A stretch of 64,000 nt of DNA from Coriobacteriaceae bacterium (GCA_902362275.1 CABIWB010000007.1:55401-119400); one strand, 5' to 3'; positions 16,833 to 25,767 are shown, numbered from the stretch's first letter. Notes: generated by a model not told the origin, from the letters alone. A program made the numbers and translations.

Positions 16833-18251
16833 ATGGCCCTCATCACTTCGTACCACGTCCCCGGCCTTTACGTCGAGGACCACAGCATCGACGTCCCCCT
16901 TGACTGGCGCGGCCTGGAGCCGATGCTCCTGGCCGTCGGCAGCACCATGCGCCGCGGCGCTATGCCGGCACCCATCGCCGGCGCGCCCGAGAGCATCAAG
17001 CTCTTCTACCGCGTGGTTTGCGCGCCCGACCGCATCAACGACGATCTGCCGCTGCTTCTGTTTTTACAGGGCGGCCCCGGCGGCGAGAGCCCGCGTCCGC
17101 TGTCGCCCACAAGCGACGGCTGGATCGAGGAGGCCGTCAAGCACTTCCGCGTGGTCCTTCCCGACCAGCGCGGCACCGGACGCAGTAGCTGCGTGGACGG
17201 ACGCACGATCAAGGCACTGGGTGATCGCGCAACGGCCGCCGGCGCCGATACAGCACGCTCGCAGGCGGACTTCCTCAAGCGCCACCTCGCCAGCTCCATC
17301 GTGCGCGATTTTGAGTACCTGCGCCTAGTGGGCTTTGGCGGCAAGCCGTGGGTCACGCTCGGCCAGAGCTACGGCGGCTTTTTGACGCTGAGCTACCTGT
17401 CGCTCTTCCCCGAAGGCGTGGCGGCGAGCTTTACCTGCGGCGGCATTCCGCACGTGCCGGCGAGCGCCAGCGAGGTCTACGCGCACACCTTCCCGCGCAT
17501 GGCCGCCAAGACGCAGCAGCATTACGACCGCTACCCCGCTGACGTCGAGCGCGTGGCAGCCCTGGCCGATACGCTCGAGGCTCAGAAACCCGTGCTGCCC
17601 GACGGCTCGCCGATGACGGTCGAGCGCCTACAGCTCATGGGCAGCGACTTTGGCATGAAGCCGAGCTTTGAGCGCATGCATTGGATTATCGATCACGCTT
17701 TTGTTGACGGCGACGGCACGCTGGCCTGCGGCGCCTCGGTATCTGACAGCTTTTTGATGCGCGCCTTCGAGCGCACCAACACGCGTACAAACCCGCTGTA
17801 CTGGACACTGCAGGAGTTCATCTACGCCGACGGCGATACCATGCCCATTCGCTGGGCCGCGGCAGAAGAGAAGGCACGCCGTGCCGAGTTCGACACCCTC
17901 GCGCGCCCGCTCATGTTTACCGGCGAGGCCATGTTCCCGTGGATGTTCGAGCAGATGCCCGAGCTTAAGCCGTTTAAACCCGCCATGGACCTGCTGATGG
18001 AAGACACCAGCTGGGACAAAATCTACGACCCGCAGCGCCTAGCATGCAACGAGGTGCCACTCCAGGCCGCAGTGTACTTCGACGACATGTACGTGGACTC
18101 GGGCATGCAGCTCGATACGCTCAGCCGCGTGGGCAACTCGCATGCCTGGGTGACCAACGAGTTTGAGCACGATGGCCTGCACGGCAGCGTGGTGTTCAAG
18201 CACCTCTTCGACGAAGCCCTCAACCGCGGAGACCTGCGCCGGATCTTCTAA
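16833..18251 (+). CDS. Alpha/beta hydrolase, prolyl aminopeptidase (S33) family
   Basis: 472 residues from the ATG at 16833. The S33 hallmarks are in order: oxyanion-hole segment LLFLQGGPGGESPRP, VVLPDQRGTGRSS, nucleophile elbow TLGQSYGGFLTLSYL (Ser near residue 179), and a C-terminal His in EFEHDGLHGSVVF. The acid is probably in the region around PLMFTGEAMFPW. The large middle cap domain is typical of tricorn-interacting/prolyl aminopeptidases, which release N-terminal proline from peptides. No signal peptide is seen, so it is cytoplasmic. Its position between proB and proA suggests a link to proline supply (inference). Confidence 0.85.
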   Translation: MALITSYHVPGLYVEDHSIDVPLDWRGLEPMLLAVGSTMRRGAMPAPIAGAPESIKLFYRVVCAPDRINDDLPLLLFLQGGPGGESPRPLSPTSDGWIEEAVKHFRVVLPDQRGTGRSSCVDGRTIKALGDRATAAGADTARSQADFLKRHLASSIVRDFEYLRLVGFGGKPWVTLGQSYGGFLTLSYLSLFPEGVAASFTCGGIPHVPASASEVYAHTFPRMAAKTQQHYDRYPADVERVAALADTLEAQKPVLPDGSPMTVERLQLMGSDFGMKPSFERMHWIIDHAFVDGDGTLACGASVSDSFLMRAFERTNTRTNPLYWTLQEFIYADGDTMPIRWAAAEEKARRAEFDTLARPLMFTGEAMFPWMFEQMPELKPFKPAMDLLMEDTSWDKIYDPQRLACNEVPLQAAVYFDDMYVDSGMQLDTLSRVGNSHAWVTNEFEHDGLHGSVVFKHLFDEALNRGDLRRIF

Positions 18252-18252
18252 C

Positions 18253-18305
18253 AAAGGAGTGTCCCCACCTGCCGGCACATAAGGAACGTCCCCAGGTGCC
18301 GGCAC
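18253..18305. repeat. R2-family repeat
   Basis: AAGGAGTGTCCCCACCTGCC, GGCACATAAGGAACGTCCCC and AGGTGCCGGCAC in a row. The same modules occur at 30974-31049. Confidence 0.85.
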
Positions 18306-18308
18306 GAG

Positions 18309-18348
18309 AAAGACAGCGCTGCGGGAAACGATCCGCAGCGCTGTCTTT
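18309..18348. terminator. Bidirectional terminator between peptidase gene and proB
   Basis: A perfect 16-bp stem AAAGACAGCGCTGCGG / CCGCAGCGCTGTCTTT with an 8-base loop. It lies directly before the proB stop codon (minus strand) and 57 bases after the peptidase stop. Confidence 0.85.
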
Positions 18349-18350
18349 CT

Positions 18351-19478
18351 TTATGCAAATACGATCAAGTTATCCCTGTGTATCGCGGGCTTCTCGGCCA
18401 GGTCTGCCAGCAGGCGGTTGCTGGCGATCTGGTCCTGGCGGCGACCGGCAGCAAGCTCCAGCACGTTCGAATCGGCCTCGGCGATACCGCGAGCGACGAC
18501 CATACCGCTCGGATCGCACACATCGAGCACATCACCCTCGGCAAACTGGCCATCGACCTCGCGAATACCCACCGCAAGCAAGGAAGAGCCACGGCTGACC
18601 AGCGCCTTCGCAGCACCATCATCGACCGTCACCGAGCCATGCGCCTTGTCGCCCAGTGCGATCCACAGCTTGCGGGGTGCGATGTCCAGACGCTCCGCCG
18701 GCGGATCGAACAGCGTGCCCACGCTCTCGCCGCGGGCGAGGCGCACGAGCGCATCGGGCTCCTCGCCCGAGCAAATCACGCTCTGAATGCCCGCCGTCAT
18801 CAGGATGCGGCTCGCTCGAATCTTGGTGATCATGCCGCCCGTGCCCACCGATGTGGAAGAATCGCCCGCCGAGGCGATAATCTTGGCATCGATCTTATGC
18901 ACGACCGGGACGAACTCGGCCGTGGGGTCCTCGTGCGGATTGGCGGTATAGAGGCCATCGATGTCCGAGAGCGTCACACACAGATCGGCAGAAACCAGGC
19001 AGCTCACAAGCGCCGCCAGCGTGTCGTTGTCGCCAAACTTGATCTCGTCGACGGTGACGGTATCGTTCTCGTTGACGACCGGCACCACGCCCAGCTCCAC
19101 CAGGCGCAGCAGGGCGTCGCGTGCATGCAGGTAGGACGTGCGGCGGGCCGTGTCGTGGCGCGTGAGCAGTACGAGCGAGGTGAGCAGGTCGCGCGCATGG
19201 AACTCCTCGTCGTAGGCCGACGAGATGATGCACTGACCAGCCGAGGCGCAGGCCTGCAGGCTCGGAAGGTCGCCGACCGGCTTGCGGTCGAAGCCCAACA
19301 CGGGATAGCCACAGGCAATAGCGCCCGAGCTCACCACGACCAGACGCCAGCCGAGCTTGCGCAGCGCTGCGGCCTGATCGGCAAGCCCGCCGATAAAGGA
19401 GCGGTTGACCTTGCCATCGGCGCCCACCACCGTGGACGAACCGATCTTTACCACCATCGTTTTATAAGAAGTCGTCAT
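18351..19478 (-). CDS. proB: Glutamate 5-kinase
   Basis: 375 residues: an amino-acid kinase domain (VVKIGSSTVVG, VVSSGAIACGYPVLG, PVVNENDTVTVDEIKFGDND, TLSDIDGLYTANP, GTGGMITKIRASRI) followed by a C-terminal PUA domain (residues ~275-375, HGSVTVDDGAAKAL, GIREVDGQFAEGDVLDV). It phosphorylates glutamate, the feedback-inhibited first step of proline synthesis. An in-frame ATG at 19457 is an alternative start; neither has a strong ribosome site. Normally proB and proA are adjacent; here they are split by a peptidase gene on the other strand. Confidence 0.95.
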   Translation of the reverse strand: MTTSYKTMVVKIGSSTVVGADGKVNRSFIGGLADQAAALRKLGWRLVVVSSGAIACGYPVLGFDRKPVGDLPSLQACASAGQCIISSAYDEEFHARDLLTSLVLLTRHDTARRTSYLHARDALLRLVELGVVPVVNENDTVTVDEIKFGDNDTLAALVSCLVSADLCVTLSDIDGLYTANPHEDPTAEFVPVVHKIDAKIIASAGDSSTSVGTGGMITKIRASRILMTAGIQSVICSGEEPDALVRLARGESVGTLFDPPAERLDIAPRKLWIALGDKAHGSVTVDDGAAKALVSRGSSLLAVGIREVDGQFAEGDVLDVCDPSGMVVARGIAEADSNVLELAAGRRQDQIASNRLLADLAEKPAIHRDNLIVFA

Positions 19479-19558
19479 ACGTCAAACCAATCAACTGTTC
19501 AGCAAACGGGCGAGCTGGCGGCCAAGGGAGCGCGATTCGCCCCTACCGCCCAAGTTCA

Positions 19559-21064
19559 TTAGTGAGCCCAGGGAAAGGCAGAAGCCGCGGCCATGTTCTT
19601 TCGCACGAGCTCGTCGCGCACCTGTGCCAGGCCCTGCTCCATGCCCACCACATAGGTCTGCGGGTACAGGAAGCGCTTGTAGACCGGATCAAGATGGTCC
19701 AGTGCCCAGGCGCAACGCTCGCGTGCGTCCTCGATACTCTCGCGCGGGGCAACAGCGCTGCCATCGCGCACGATCGGCACCAGCAGCTCGCGATACTCAA
19801 GCTCGGAAACGTCGGTCACCAGGGCAGCATCGTTCACGGCCACGAGGGTATTGCCGCGCGCGGCACCCTCCCCCGCCAGACGGTCCTCGTCATAGATCAT
19901 GTCGCAGATCGGGCCGCCAAAGCCGTCGTAATAGCGGCGCACGCGCTGCACGCCCGGGATCGTGCGCTTGTAGGGCTGTTCGGAGAGCTTGACCACCGGC
20001 GTCCACGGGTCCGCCTCGCTCGCACGGCGGGCGGAAAGCTTGTACACGCCGCCCAGCGCCGGCTGGTCATAGCAGGTCGCGAGCTTGGTACCCACGCCAA
20101 AGCTATCGATAGGCGCACCCTGGTCGAGCAGCGACTGAATCGTGTACTCGTCCAGATCGTTGGAAACCGAGATCCCCACATAGGGCAGGCCCTCGGCATC
20201 AAAACGGCCGCGGACATACTTGGAGAGCTTGGCGAGGTCGCCCGAGTCGATGCGAATGGCTGACAGACGCTCGCCTGCCGCCTCCATCTCTTTGGCAACC
20301 GTAATGGCGTGCTCGCAGCCCTCGCGCACGTCATAGGTGTCGATGAGCAGCGTGCAGTTCTTAGGGCTCGACTTGGCAAACGCACGGAAAGCCTCGAGCT
20401 CGGAATCGAAGCTCATCACCCAGCTATGCGCATGCGTGCCAAAGACGGGAATACCGTAGCGGCGACCGGCGAGCACATTGGACGTAGAGGAACAGCCGGC
20501 AACGTAGCTCGCGCGCGCGACGGCCAGGCCGCCATCGGGACCCTGGGCGCGGCGCAGACCAAACTCAGCAACGGGACGGCCGTCCGCTGCCAGCACCACG
20601 CGCGCCGTCTTGGTGGCGACAAGTGTCTGGAAGCCGATGATGTTGAGCAGCGCCGTCTCGAGCAGCTGGCACTCCAGCGCGGGGCCGGTGACGCGCACCA
20701 TAGGCTCGCGCGGAAAGACGAGCTCGCCCTCGGGGACGGCGTCGATGTTTACATGTGCACGGAAGTTGCGCAGGTAGTCGAGGAATGCAGGCTTAAACAT
20801 CGCGCCGCCAGCCGGAGCCTGGAGCGAAGCTAGATAGTCGATGTCCTCGGGCGTAAAGCGCAGGTTCTCGACAAGCTCGGGCAGCTCGGCGGTGCCGCAC
20901 ATGACGGCGTAGGCGCTACCAAAGGGATGGTCGCGATAAAACGCGGTAAAACAACCCTGCTCATTGGCCTTGTCGCTCTCCCACAGGCCCTGGGCCATAG
21001 TGAGCTCGTACAGATCGGTGAGCATTGCAATGTCGGTAGGATGCGAGATGTCGGTCAAAGCCAT
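19559..21064 (-). CDS. pncB: Nicotinate phosphoribosyltransferase
   Basis: 501 residues from the ATG at 21064 (AAAGG upstream); the open frame extends further but without a start signal. Seen motifs: MLTDLYELTMAQGLWES at the N-terminus, EFGLRRAQGPDGGLAVARAS (active-site region that carries the phosphorylatable His in many family members; here the sequence is AQGPDGG), GTHAHSWVMSF, DTYDVREGCEHAI and IRIDSGDLAKLSKYVR, GVGTKLATCYDQPALGGVYK. It joins nicotinate and PRPP with ATP to give nicotinate mononucleotide, salvaging NAD. It is upstream of proB on the same strand, 80 bases apart, but no functional tie is evident. Confidence 0.95.
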   Translation of the reverse strand: MALTDISHPTDIAMLTDLYELTMAQGLWESDKANEQGCFTAFYRDHPFGSAYAVMCGTAELPELVENLRFTPEDIDYLASLQAPAGGAMFKPAFLDYLRNFRAHVNIDAVPEGELVFPREPMVRVTGPALECQLLETALLNIIGFQTLVATKTARVVLAADGRPVAEFGLRRAQGPDGGLAVARASYVAGCSSTSNVLAGRRYGIPVFGTHAHSWVMSFDSELEAFRAFAKSSPKNCTLLIDTYDVREGCEHAITVAKEMEAAGERLSAIRIDSGDLAKLSKYVRGRFDAEGLPYVGISVSNDLDEYTIQSLLDQGAPIDSFGVGTKLATCYDQPALGGVYKLSARRASEADPWTPVVKLSEQPYKRTIPGVQRVRRYYDGFGGPICDMIYDEDRLAGEGAARGNTLVAVNDAALVTDVSELEYRELLVPIVRDGSAVAPRESIEDARERCAWALDHLDPVYKRFLYPQTYVVGMEQGLAQVRDELVRKNMAAASAFPWAH

Positions 21065-21146
21065 GGGGCGACCTTTCGGATGCGTTGTGCAGAAGTTGAG
21101 GGTTGGACGAGGCGGACGTGCGGGCATGGAGCCCGGCGCGAACAGG

Positions 21147-21605
21147 TTAGTGCAGGCCCATGCTGCCCGTGATCGTGTAGACCATAAAAACGATAAACGC
21201 GATGAGGGCGAGCACGATGATGACTTTTTGAGCCGGAGCCATGCCGGGGATCTCATTCTCGCCCGTAGGCTCCTTGGAAGTGACCATGCGCTGGGCAAAG
21301 GTCATCTCGTCACGGCTCGGTTTGGGCTCGACGGGCTTGGGGCGGGCGGCTTTCTTAGGCTGAGGCTTGGGCGCGGCAGGCGCAGGCTTCGCGGCGGCGG
21401 GCCTGGGCGCGGGGGCGGGCTTGGGCGCGGGGGCGGCGTTCGCGGCAGCCTCCTCGGCCTTCGCGCGCTCGGCACGCAGGGCAGCCAGCTCCTCACGCTC
21501 GCGACGGGCCTTTTCCTGCTCCTCGCGGCGGGCCTTCTCGGCGCGGAGCTCTTCCAACTCGGCGCGCTCCTCGTCAGACAGCGGTTGGGACTCCAGCTCG
21601 GCCAT
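21147..21605 (-). CDS. Coiled-coil, Ala/Pro-rich protein with C-terminal membrane anchor
   Basis: 152 residues. The first ~60 residues are a charged heptad-like helix (DEERAELEELRAEKARREEQ and onward). Residues ~60-100 are Ala/Pro/Lys repeats (APAPKPAPAPRPAAAKPAPA), and one hydrophobic segment near the end (KVIIVLALIAFIVFMVYTIT) is a membrane span. Tail-anchored topology with the coiled coil in the cytoplasm is likely. I do not recognise a family. The stop is 80 bases before pncB, so cotranscription is possible. Confidence 0.7.
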   Translation of the reverse strand: MAELESQPLSDEERAELEELRAEKARREEQEKARREREELAALRAERAKAEEAAANAAPAPKPAPAPRPAAAKPAPAAPKPQPKKAARPKPVEPKPSRDEMTFAQRMVTSKEPTGENEIPGMAPAQKVIIVLALIAFIVFMVYTITGSMGLH

Positions 21606-21623
21606 AGTTCAGCCCTTTCTTTT

Positions 21624-21656
21624 TAAAAAAAGCCGCCGACACAATGTCGACGGCTT
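21624..21656 (-). terminator. Terminator of tRNA-Ala
   Basis: On the minus strand AGCCGTCGACA / TGTCGGCGGCT with a short loop is followed by seven T. It lies 14 bases behind the tRNA. Confidence 0.85.
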
Positions 21657-21670
21657 ATCAAATCCAAGGG

Positions 21671-21743
21671 TGGAGACGAAGGGAGTCGAACCCTCGGCCT
21701 CTGCCATGCGACGGCAGCGCTCTCCCAACTGAGCTACGTCCCC
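21671..21743 (-). tRNA. tRNA-Ala (anticodon CGC)
   Basis: A 73-base minus-strand cloverleaf: acceptor GGGGACG/CGTCTCC, anticodon stem CTGCC/GGCAG with loop GTCGCAT (anticodon CGC, reads GCG) and T arm GGTTCGACTCC. CCA is not encoded. Confidence 0.96.
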
Positions 21744-21792
21744 AAGACAAGTTGATATTTTACCTACGGCTCGCCAACTGTCAACGCCCAAT

Positions 21793-21885
21793 AACCAGTC
21801 TTTTTGGGACGGGTCTATTTTGACTACCTTTCGAGCAAGCGATCCTCTCAATGATTTTTTAATCCCCGTCCCAGAAAAATCATCG
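21793..21885. repeat. R3-family repeat
   Basis: TTTTTGGGACGGG, TTTTGACTACCTTT, then TTTTTTAATCCCCGTCCCAG form a unit that recurs inverted at 34611-34690. Its ends (GGGACGGG / CCCCGTCCC) are themselves an inverted pair. Confidence 0.8.
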
Positions 21886-21894
21886 ACGAACGCG

Positions 21895-22848
21895 CTACTT
21901 TGCGCTGGTGAGGACGCCGGTGGTGTCGAAGGCCGGGGTAAAGCTCTCGTCTACCGCGCCGCCCTCTTGCCAGAACATCGTCGTAAATCCCAGGTCATCG
22001 GCATGGTCGAGCACCTGCTCGTACTCCTCGCGCGTCACGGCGCGTGCCAGGTCGCCGCCCTGTTCGCGCATGAGCGCGTTGGGCGTGTACTGGTTCATGA
22101 CCGAGATCGGCACATCGCCCACCGTCTGCCACACCAGGTCCAGCACGCGGCATGAATCGTCTGCATGTCCCGGCAGCACCAGATGGCGCACAATCATGCC
22201 GCGCTTCATGAGCCCGTCCTCGTCCACCAGCTCTCCCCCGCGGCGCTCGATCTCGCGCGCCATCTGAGCCAGGCCCGACACGGCCACACGCGGGTAATCC
22301 TTAATATGAGAAAGCGACTGCGCAAGCCCGGCATCGGCATATTTAAAGTCGGTGAGCCACACATCGACCAGGTCACCCAGCGCCGCCACGGCACTCGCGC
22401 GCTCATAACCGCTCGTGTTATAGACGATTGGGATGACCAGCCCGCGTGCCCGTGCCGCGGCAATCGCAGCCGGCAGCAGATGCGCGTAGTGCGTCGCCGT
22501 CACCAGGTTGATGTTGTTGGCGCCCTGGTCCTGCAGCTCCAACATAATCTCGACCAGACGCTCGGGCGAAATCTCAAGCCCAAAATTGCCTGTCGAGATC
22601 TCTTGGTTCTGGCAATAGGCGCATTTGAGCGAACAGCCGCTAAAGAAAATCGTACCCGAGCCGGCCTCGCCCGAAATGGGCGGCTCCTCCCACATATGGA
22701 GCGCCGCGCGGGCGACCTTAAGCGTGTCGTCGGCGCCGCACACGCCACGCGCGCCCTCGCTGCGCGCCGCACCGCAACGGCGCGGACACAAATGGCAGGC
22801 GGGCGAAAAAAGTTCGGTCATCGACGTCGGCATAAAAACATGCTCCAA
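21895..22848 (-). CDS. Radical SAM protein, pyruvate formate-lyase activase-like
   Basis: 317 residues. The radical SAM cluster motif is GCSLKCAYCQNQEIS (CxxxCxxC). Before it, CHLCPRRCGAARSEGARGVC is a second Cys-rich segment typical of the PflA-related group (COG1313). Further markers are GANNINLVTATHYAHLLPA, VIPIVYNTSGYE and DVWLTDFKYAD, then VRHLVLPGHADDS and SVMNQYTPNA near the C-terminus. These proteins probably generate a 5'-deoxyadenosyl radical to modify an unknown partner; members are only described as putative activases. No pyruvate formate-lyase gene is adjacent. Confidence 0.85.
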   Translation of the reverse strand: MEHVFMPTSMTELFSPACHLCPRRCGAARSEGARGVCGADDTLKVARAALHMWEEPPISGEAGSGTIFFSGCSLKCAYCQNQEISTGNFGLEISPERLVEIMLELQDQGANNINLVTATHYAHLLPAAIAAARARGLVIPIVYNTSGYERASAVAALGDLVDVWLTDFKYADAGLAQSLSHIKDYPRVAVSGLAQMAREIERRGGELVDEDGLMKRGMIVRHLVLPGHADDSCRVLDLVWQTVGDVPISVMNQYTPNALMREQGGDLARAVTREEYEQVLDHADDLGFTTMFWQEGGAVDESFTPAFDTTGVLTSAK

Positions 22849-22944
22849 AACAACGATTCAGCAGCTCAAACGTAAAGGGACCAACCGCACAGACGGCTCG
22901 AGCCCAAGGCGCCGTAATCGTCCGACACGATTTTTGTAATGTCA

Positions 22945-22981
22945 AGACTGGAATCGACAAAGTGCCGCTTTATGATGTAGG
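22945..22981 (+). promoter_or_regulatory. Possible promoter of the 6S-like RNA
   Basis: TATGAT at about 22973-22978 is a good -10 site; the -35 (CTGGAA, 17 bases upstream) is weak. It would start transcription just before the structured RNA. Confidence 0.35.
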
Positions 22982-22983
22982 TA

Positions 22984-23129
22984 TTCCGCCCCCCGCGGAG
23001 CAACTGGGTGAACCGTCGCGTTTATTTAGGGAGCCCACACAGTCGTACCTAGTACAGGTATCCTTCGTTGTTAAGGACGCTGGAACAGTCGATGAGGGCA
23101 CCCACCTGTTTTAGGTGGGTTCATTTTCG
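22984..23129 (+). ncRNA. ssrS: Probable 6S RNA
   Basis: About 145 bases without a convincing frame but with ordered structure: TATTTAGGGAGCCCACAC, hairpin TACCT-AGTAC-AGGTA, hairpin TCCTT-CGTTGTT-AAGGA, CTGGAACAGTCGATGAG, and a 3' part GGGCACCCACCT...AGGTGGGTTC. The GGNACCCACCT / AGGTGGGTTCA ending and the GGGAGC segment resemble 6S RNA of several bacterial groups, which mimics an open promoter and binds sigma-70 RNA polymerase. The last hairpin (ACCCACCT / AGGTGGGT, then TCATTTT) may double as terminator. The assignment is from memory of the family's sequence pattern and was not tested with a covariance model. Confidence 0.55.
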
Positions 23130-23358
23130 TAACGTGGGGGGTGGTTTTCTTTTGTCGAAAATCGCCATTACAGTCCATATGGATCCCCGCCGGCATCCCG
23201 ACAAGCCATCGACAGCATCCTAATATCTGGTAAGCGCGTGATTATCGCTGCGTGCAACTACATGCACCCCCCTTGGTCGAGTATTATGGTTCGGCTATGC
23301 CCTTTGCGCATGGCGTTCTTCTGACCTTTTCCTTCGACGCTTGGCGGTTTTTAGATTC
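23130..23358. other. Intergenic region before the wecA/tagO-type gene
   Basis: No gene or clear signal seen apart from G- and C-runs (GGGGGG near 23137, CCCCCC near 23268). It must contain the promoter of the downstream gene. Confidence 0.4.
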
Positions 23359-24558
23359 ATGGCTTCATCCCCGAGCTACATACCGTACCTATGCGTGGCA
23401 GCGGCGGCCTTTATCACGACCTTCCTCGCGGTGCCCCTGGTTAAGCGCTTGGCAATTAAGCTCGATGCCGTCGACTATCCTTCTAAGCGCCGCATCAACA
23501 CCAAGCCCATCCCGCGTTTGGGCGGAACGGCGGTGTTTTTGGGCCTGGTCGTTGCCTGCATTGTGCAAATACTAGGCACCTGGCACCTAGGCTGGCCACC
23601 CGTCCTGGTGCCGCACCCGCGCCTTCACATTAGCTATCCCATGCTGGCGCTCTCCTTTACCGTCATCTTTGCGACCGGCGCTATCGACGACGTCTTCCAG
23701 CTCAAGCCCAAGCAAAAGCTGGCCGGACAGGTCCTCGCCGCGCTTATCGCCTGCATGGGCGGCCTAAAAATCGGCGTCATCGTCAACCCGTTTGCCCCCG
23801 GCGAGATCATGCTCGGATGGCTCGCCTACCCCATCACCGTGATCTATCTGGTGGCATTCACCAACATCATTAACCTCATCGACGGCCTCGACGGCTTGGC
23901 CACGGGCATCTGCGGCATCGCCTCGTTCACCATGTTTTCGATGGCCGTTCTCTCGGGCCGTATCGACGCCGCTGCGCTCTCCATTGCGCTCTTTGGCGCC
24001 TGTCTGGCCTTTTTGCGCTACAACTTCAACCCCGCAAGCATCTTCTTGGGCGACTCGGGGTCGTTGCTTCTGGGCTTTGCACTGGGCTCCATCTCGCTGC
24101 TCAACGTGAGCCGCACCGCCGCACTCACCTCGCTTATCATCCCGCTCATCGTTGCCGGCGTGCCTATCATCGACACGTTTAGCGCCATCGTGCGCCGCAA
24201 GCGCGCCCACATTAGCATTGGGCAGGCCGACAAGGGCCACATCCACCACCGCCTGATCCAAGAAGGCTACAACCAAAAACAGGCTGTGCTGCTCATCTAT
24301 GCCTGGTGCATTATGCTTTCGGCCGGCGCCGCCGCCATCAATCAGGTCGAGGTGCCCATGCGCGTGCTCATCTTTACCGTGCTCACCATTGGCTCGGCGG
24401 CCTTTGCCAAGCATCTACATCTGTTTGAGCCCGTGCTGCGCCACCATTACAACAAGCGCACGCACGAGGACGAGCTGGTCACCCCCGACGACCCCGTTTT
24501 TAAGCAGGAGGAGCAGGCAGCCGAGGAGCGCAAAGAAGAGCGCCACCACAAGCTCTAG
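23359..24558 (+). CDS. Undecaprenyl-phosphate glycosyl-1-phosphate transferase (WecA/TagO type)
   Basis: 399 residues from the ATG at 23359; a TTG six codons upstream is an alternative, and neither has a clear ribosome site. About ten membrane segments. Family motifs are KPIPRLGGTAVFLG, the Asp pair ATGAIDDVFQLKP, FTNIINLIDGLDGLATG, NPASIFLGDSGSLLLGF, and the cytoplasmic basic-His loop RRKRAHISIGQADKGHIHHRL, specific to the WecA/TagO branch rather than MraY. It transfers GlcNAc-1-phosphate (or a related sugar phosphate) to undecaprenyl phosphate, starting teichoic acid or other envelope polymer synthesis. The C-terminal 50 residues are charged and probably cytoplasmic. Confidence 0.9.
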   Translation: MASSPSYIPYLCVAAAAFITTFLAVPLVKRLAIKLDAVDYPSKRRINTKPIPRLGGTAVFLGLVVACIVQILGTWHLGWPPVLVPHPRLHISYPMLALSFTVIFATGAIDDVFQLKPKQKLAGQVLAALIACMGGLKIGVIVNPFAPGEIMLGWLAYPITVIYLVAFTNIINLIDGLDGLATGICGIASFTMFSMAVLSGRIDAAALSIALFGACLAFLRYNFNPASIFLGDSGSLLLGFALGSISLLNVSRTAALTSLIIPLIVAGVPIIDTFSAIVRRKRAHISIGQADKGHIHHRLIQEGYNQKQAVLLIYAWCIMLSAGAAAINQVEVPMRVLIFTVLTIGSAAFAKHLHLFEPVLRHHYNKRTHEDELVTPDDPVFKQEEQAAEERKEERHHKL

Positions 24559-24717
24559 GGCAAGCTGCCGAGGATGTGCCAAGGCACCGTTGGTCAAGCG
24601 CGGCCGCGCCGCACCCGTCGCACAAGCCGCCCCTCTCCTGCCCCTCACCCACTCACGCCCACCCCTCTCAATAAACACGCTATCATCAAGACCTACGAAC
24701 GAACGTTAGGAGCAATC

Positions 24718-25767
24718 ATGCCAAACGAGAACAGCTACGAAGTCGCGCTGCAAAAGAGCAACGCCATTCGCGAGGGCCTGACCAAAACGCCCGAGAAGTT
24801 CACCATGCTCACCGGCGACCGCCCCACCGGCCGTCTGCACCTGGGCCACTACTTCGGTACCCTCAAGGGCCGCGTTGAGCTGCAGAACATGGGCGCCAAG
24901 ACCAACGTGCTCATCGCCGACTACCAGGTCATCACCGACCGCGACACGACTGAGCACATCCAGGACAACGTGTACAACATGGTCATGGACTACCTTGCCT
25001 GCGGTATCGACCCCGACAAGACTATGATCTACGCGCACTCCGCCGTGCCCGCCGCAAACCAGCTCATGCTGCCGTTCCTGTCGCTGGTGTCCGAGGCCGA
25101 GCTGGCGCGCAACCCCACGGTCAAGGCCGAGATGGAGGCCTCGGGCCACGAGCTCACCGGCCTTCTGCTCACCTACCCGGTGCACCAGGCCTGCGACATT
25201 CTGTTCTGCAAGGGCAACGTCGTGCCCGTCGGTCGCGACCAGCTGCCGCACATCGAGCTCACCCGCACCATCGCACGCCGCTTTAACAACCGCTACGGCA
25301 AGGTATTTCCTGAGGTCGAAGCACTGCTGTCCGAGACCCCGCTGCTTCCCGGCCTTGACGGTCGCAAGATGAGCAAGAGCTACGGCAACGCCATCAATAT
25401 TTCGATGACCGCCGAGGAGACGGCCAAGCGCATCAAGAAGAGCCAAACCGACTCCGAGCGCATGATCACGTTCGATCCCGAGAACCGCCCCGGCGTGTCC
25501 GGCCTGCTTTCGACGGCTGCCATCTGCACCGGTCGCTCCGAGGTCGAAATTGCCGAGGAGATTGGCATGGGCGGCTCCGGCCAGCTCAAGAAGTACGTGA
25601 CCGAGGCCGTCAACGAGTACTTCGCGCCGATCCGCGAGCGTCGCCAGCGCTACGAGAACGATCTGGACTATGTGAAGGACGTCCTGCACGAGGGCAATCG
25701 TCGCGCCAACGAGATTGCCGAGCAGACCCTGGCAGAGGTTCAGGACGCCATGGGCATGGTGTACTAG
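24718..25767 (+). CDS. trpS: Tryptophanyl-tRNA synthetase
   Basis: 349 residues; start at 24718, behind TTAGGAGC. A class I synthetase with HLGH (GDRPTGRLHLGHYFGTL) and KMSKS (LDGRKMSKSYGNAINIS) signatures. HPAVHQ-like tryptophan pocket residues are in TGLLLTYPVHQACDILFCKG and VPVGRDQLPHIELTR. It attaches tryptophan to its tRNA. There is no T-box leader upstream in the 159-base gap. The preceding gene reads in the same direction but no coupling is evident. Confidence 0.96.
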   Translation: MPNENSYEVALQKSNAIREGLTKTPEKFTMLTGDRPTGRLHLGHYFGTLKGRVELQNMGAKTNVLIADYQVITDRDTTEHIQDNVYNMVMDYLACGIDPDKTMIYAHSAVPAANQLMLPFLSLVSEAELARNPTVKAEMEASGHELTGLLLTYPVHQACDILFCKGNVVPVGRDQLPHIELTRTIARRFNNRYGKVFPEVEALLSETPLLPGLDGRKMSKSYGNAINISMTAEETAKRIKKSQTDSERMITFDPENRPGVSGLLSTAAICTGRSEVEIAEEIGMGGSGQLKKYVTEAVNEYFAPIRERRQRYENDLDYVKDVLHEGNRRANEIAEQTLAEVQDAMGMVY

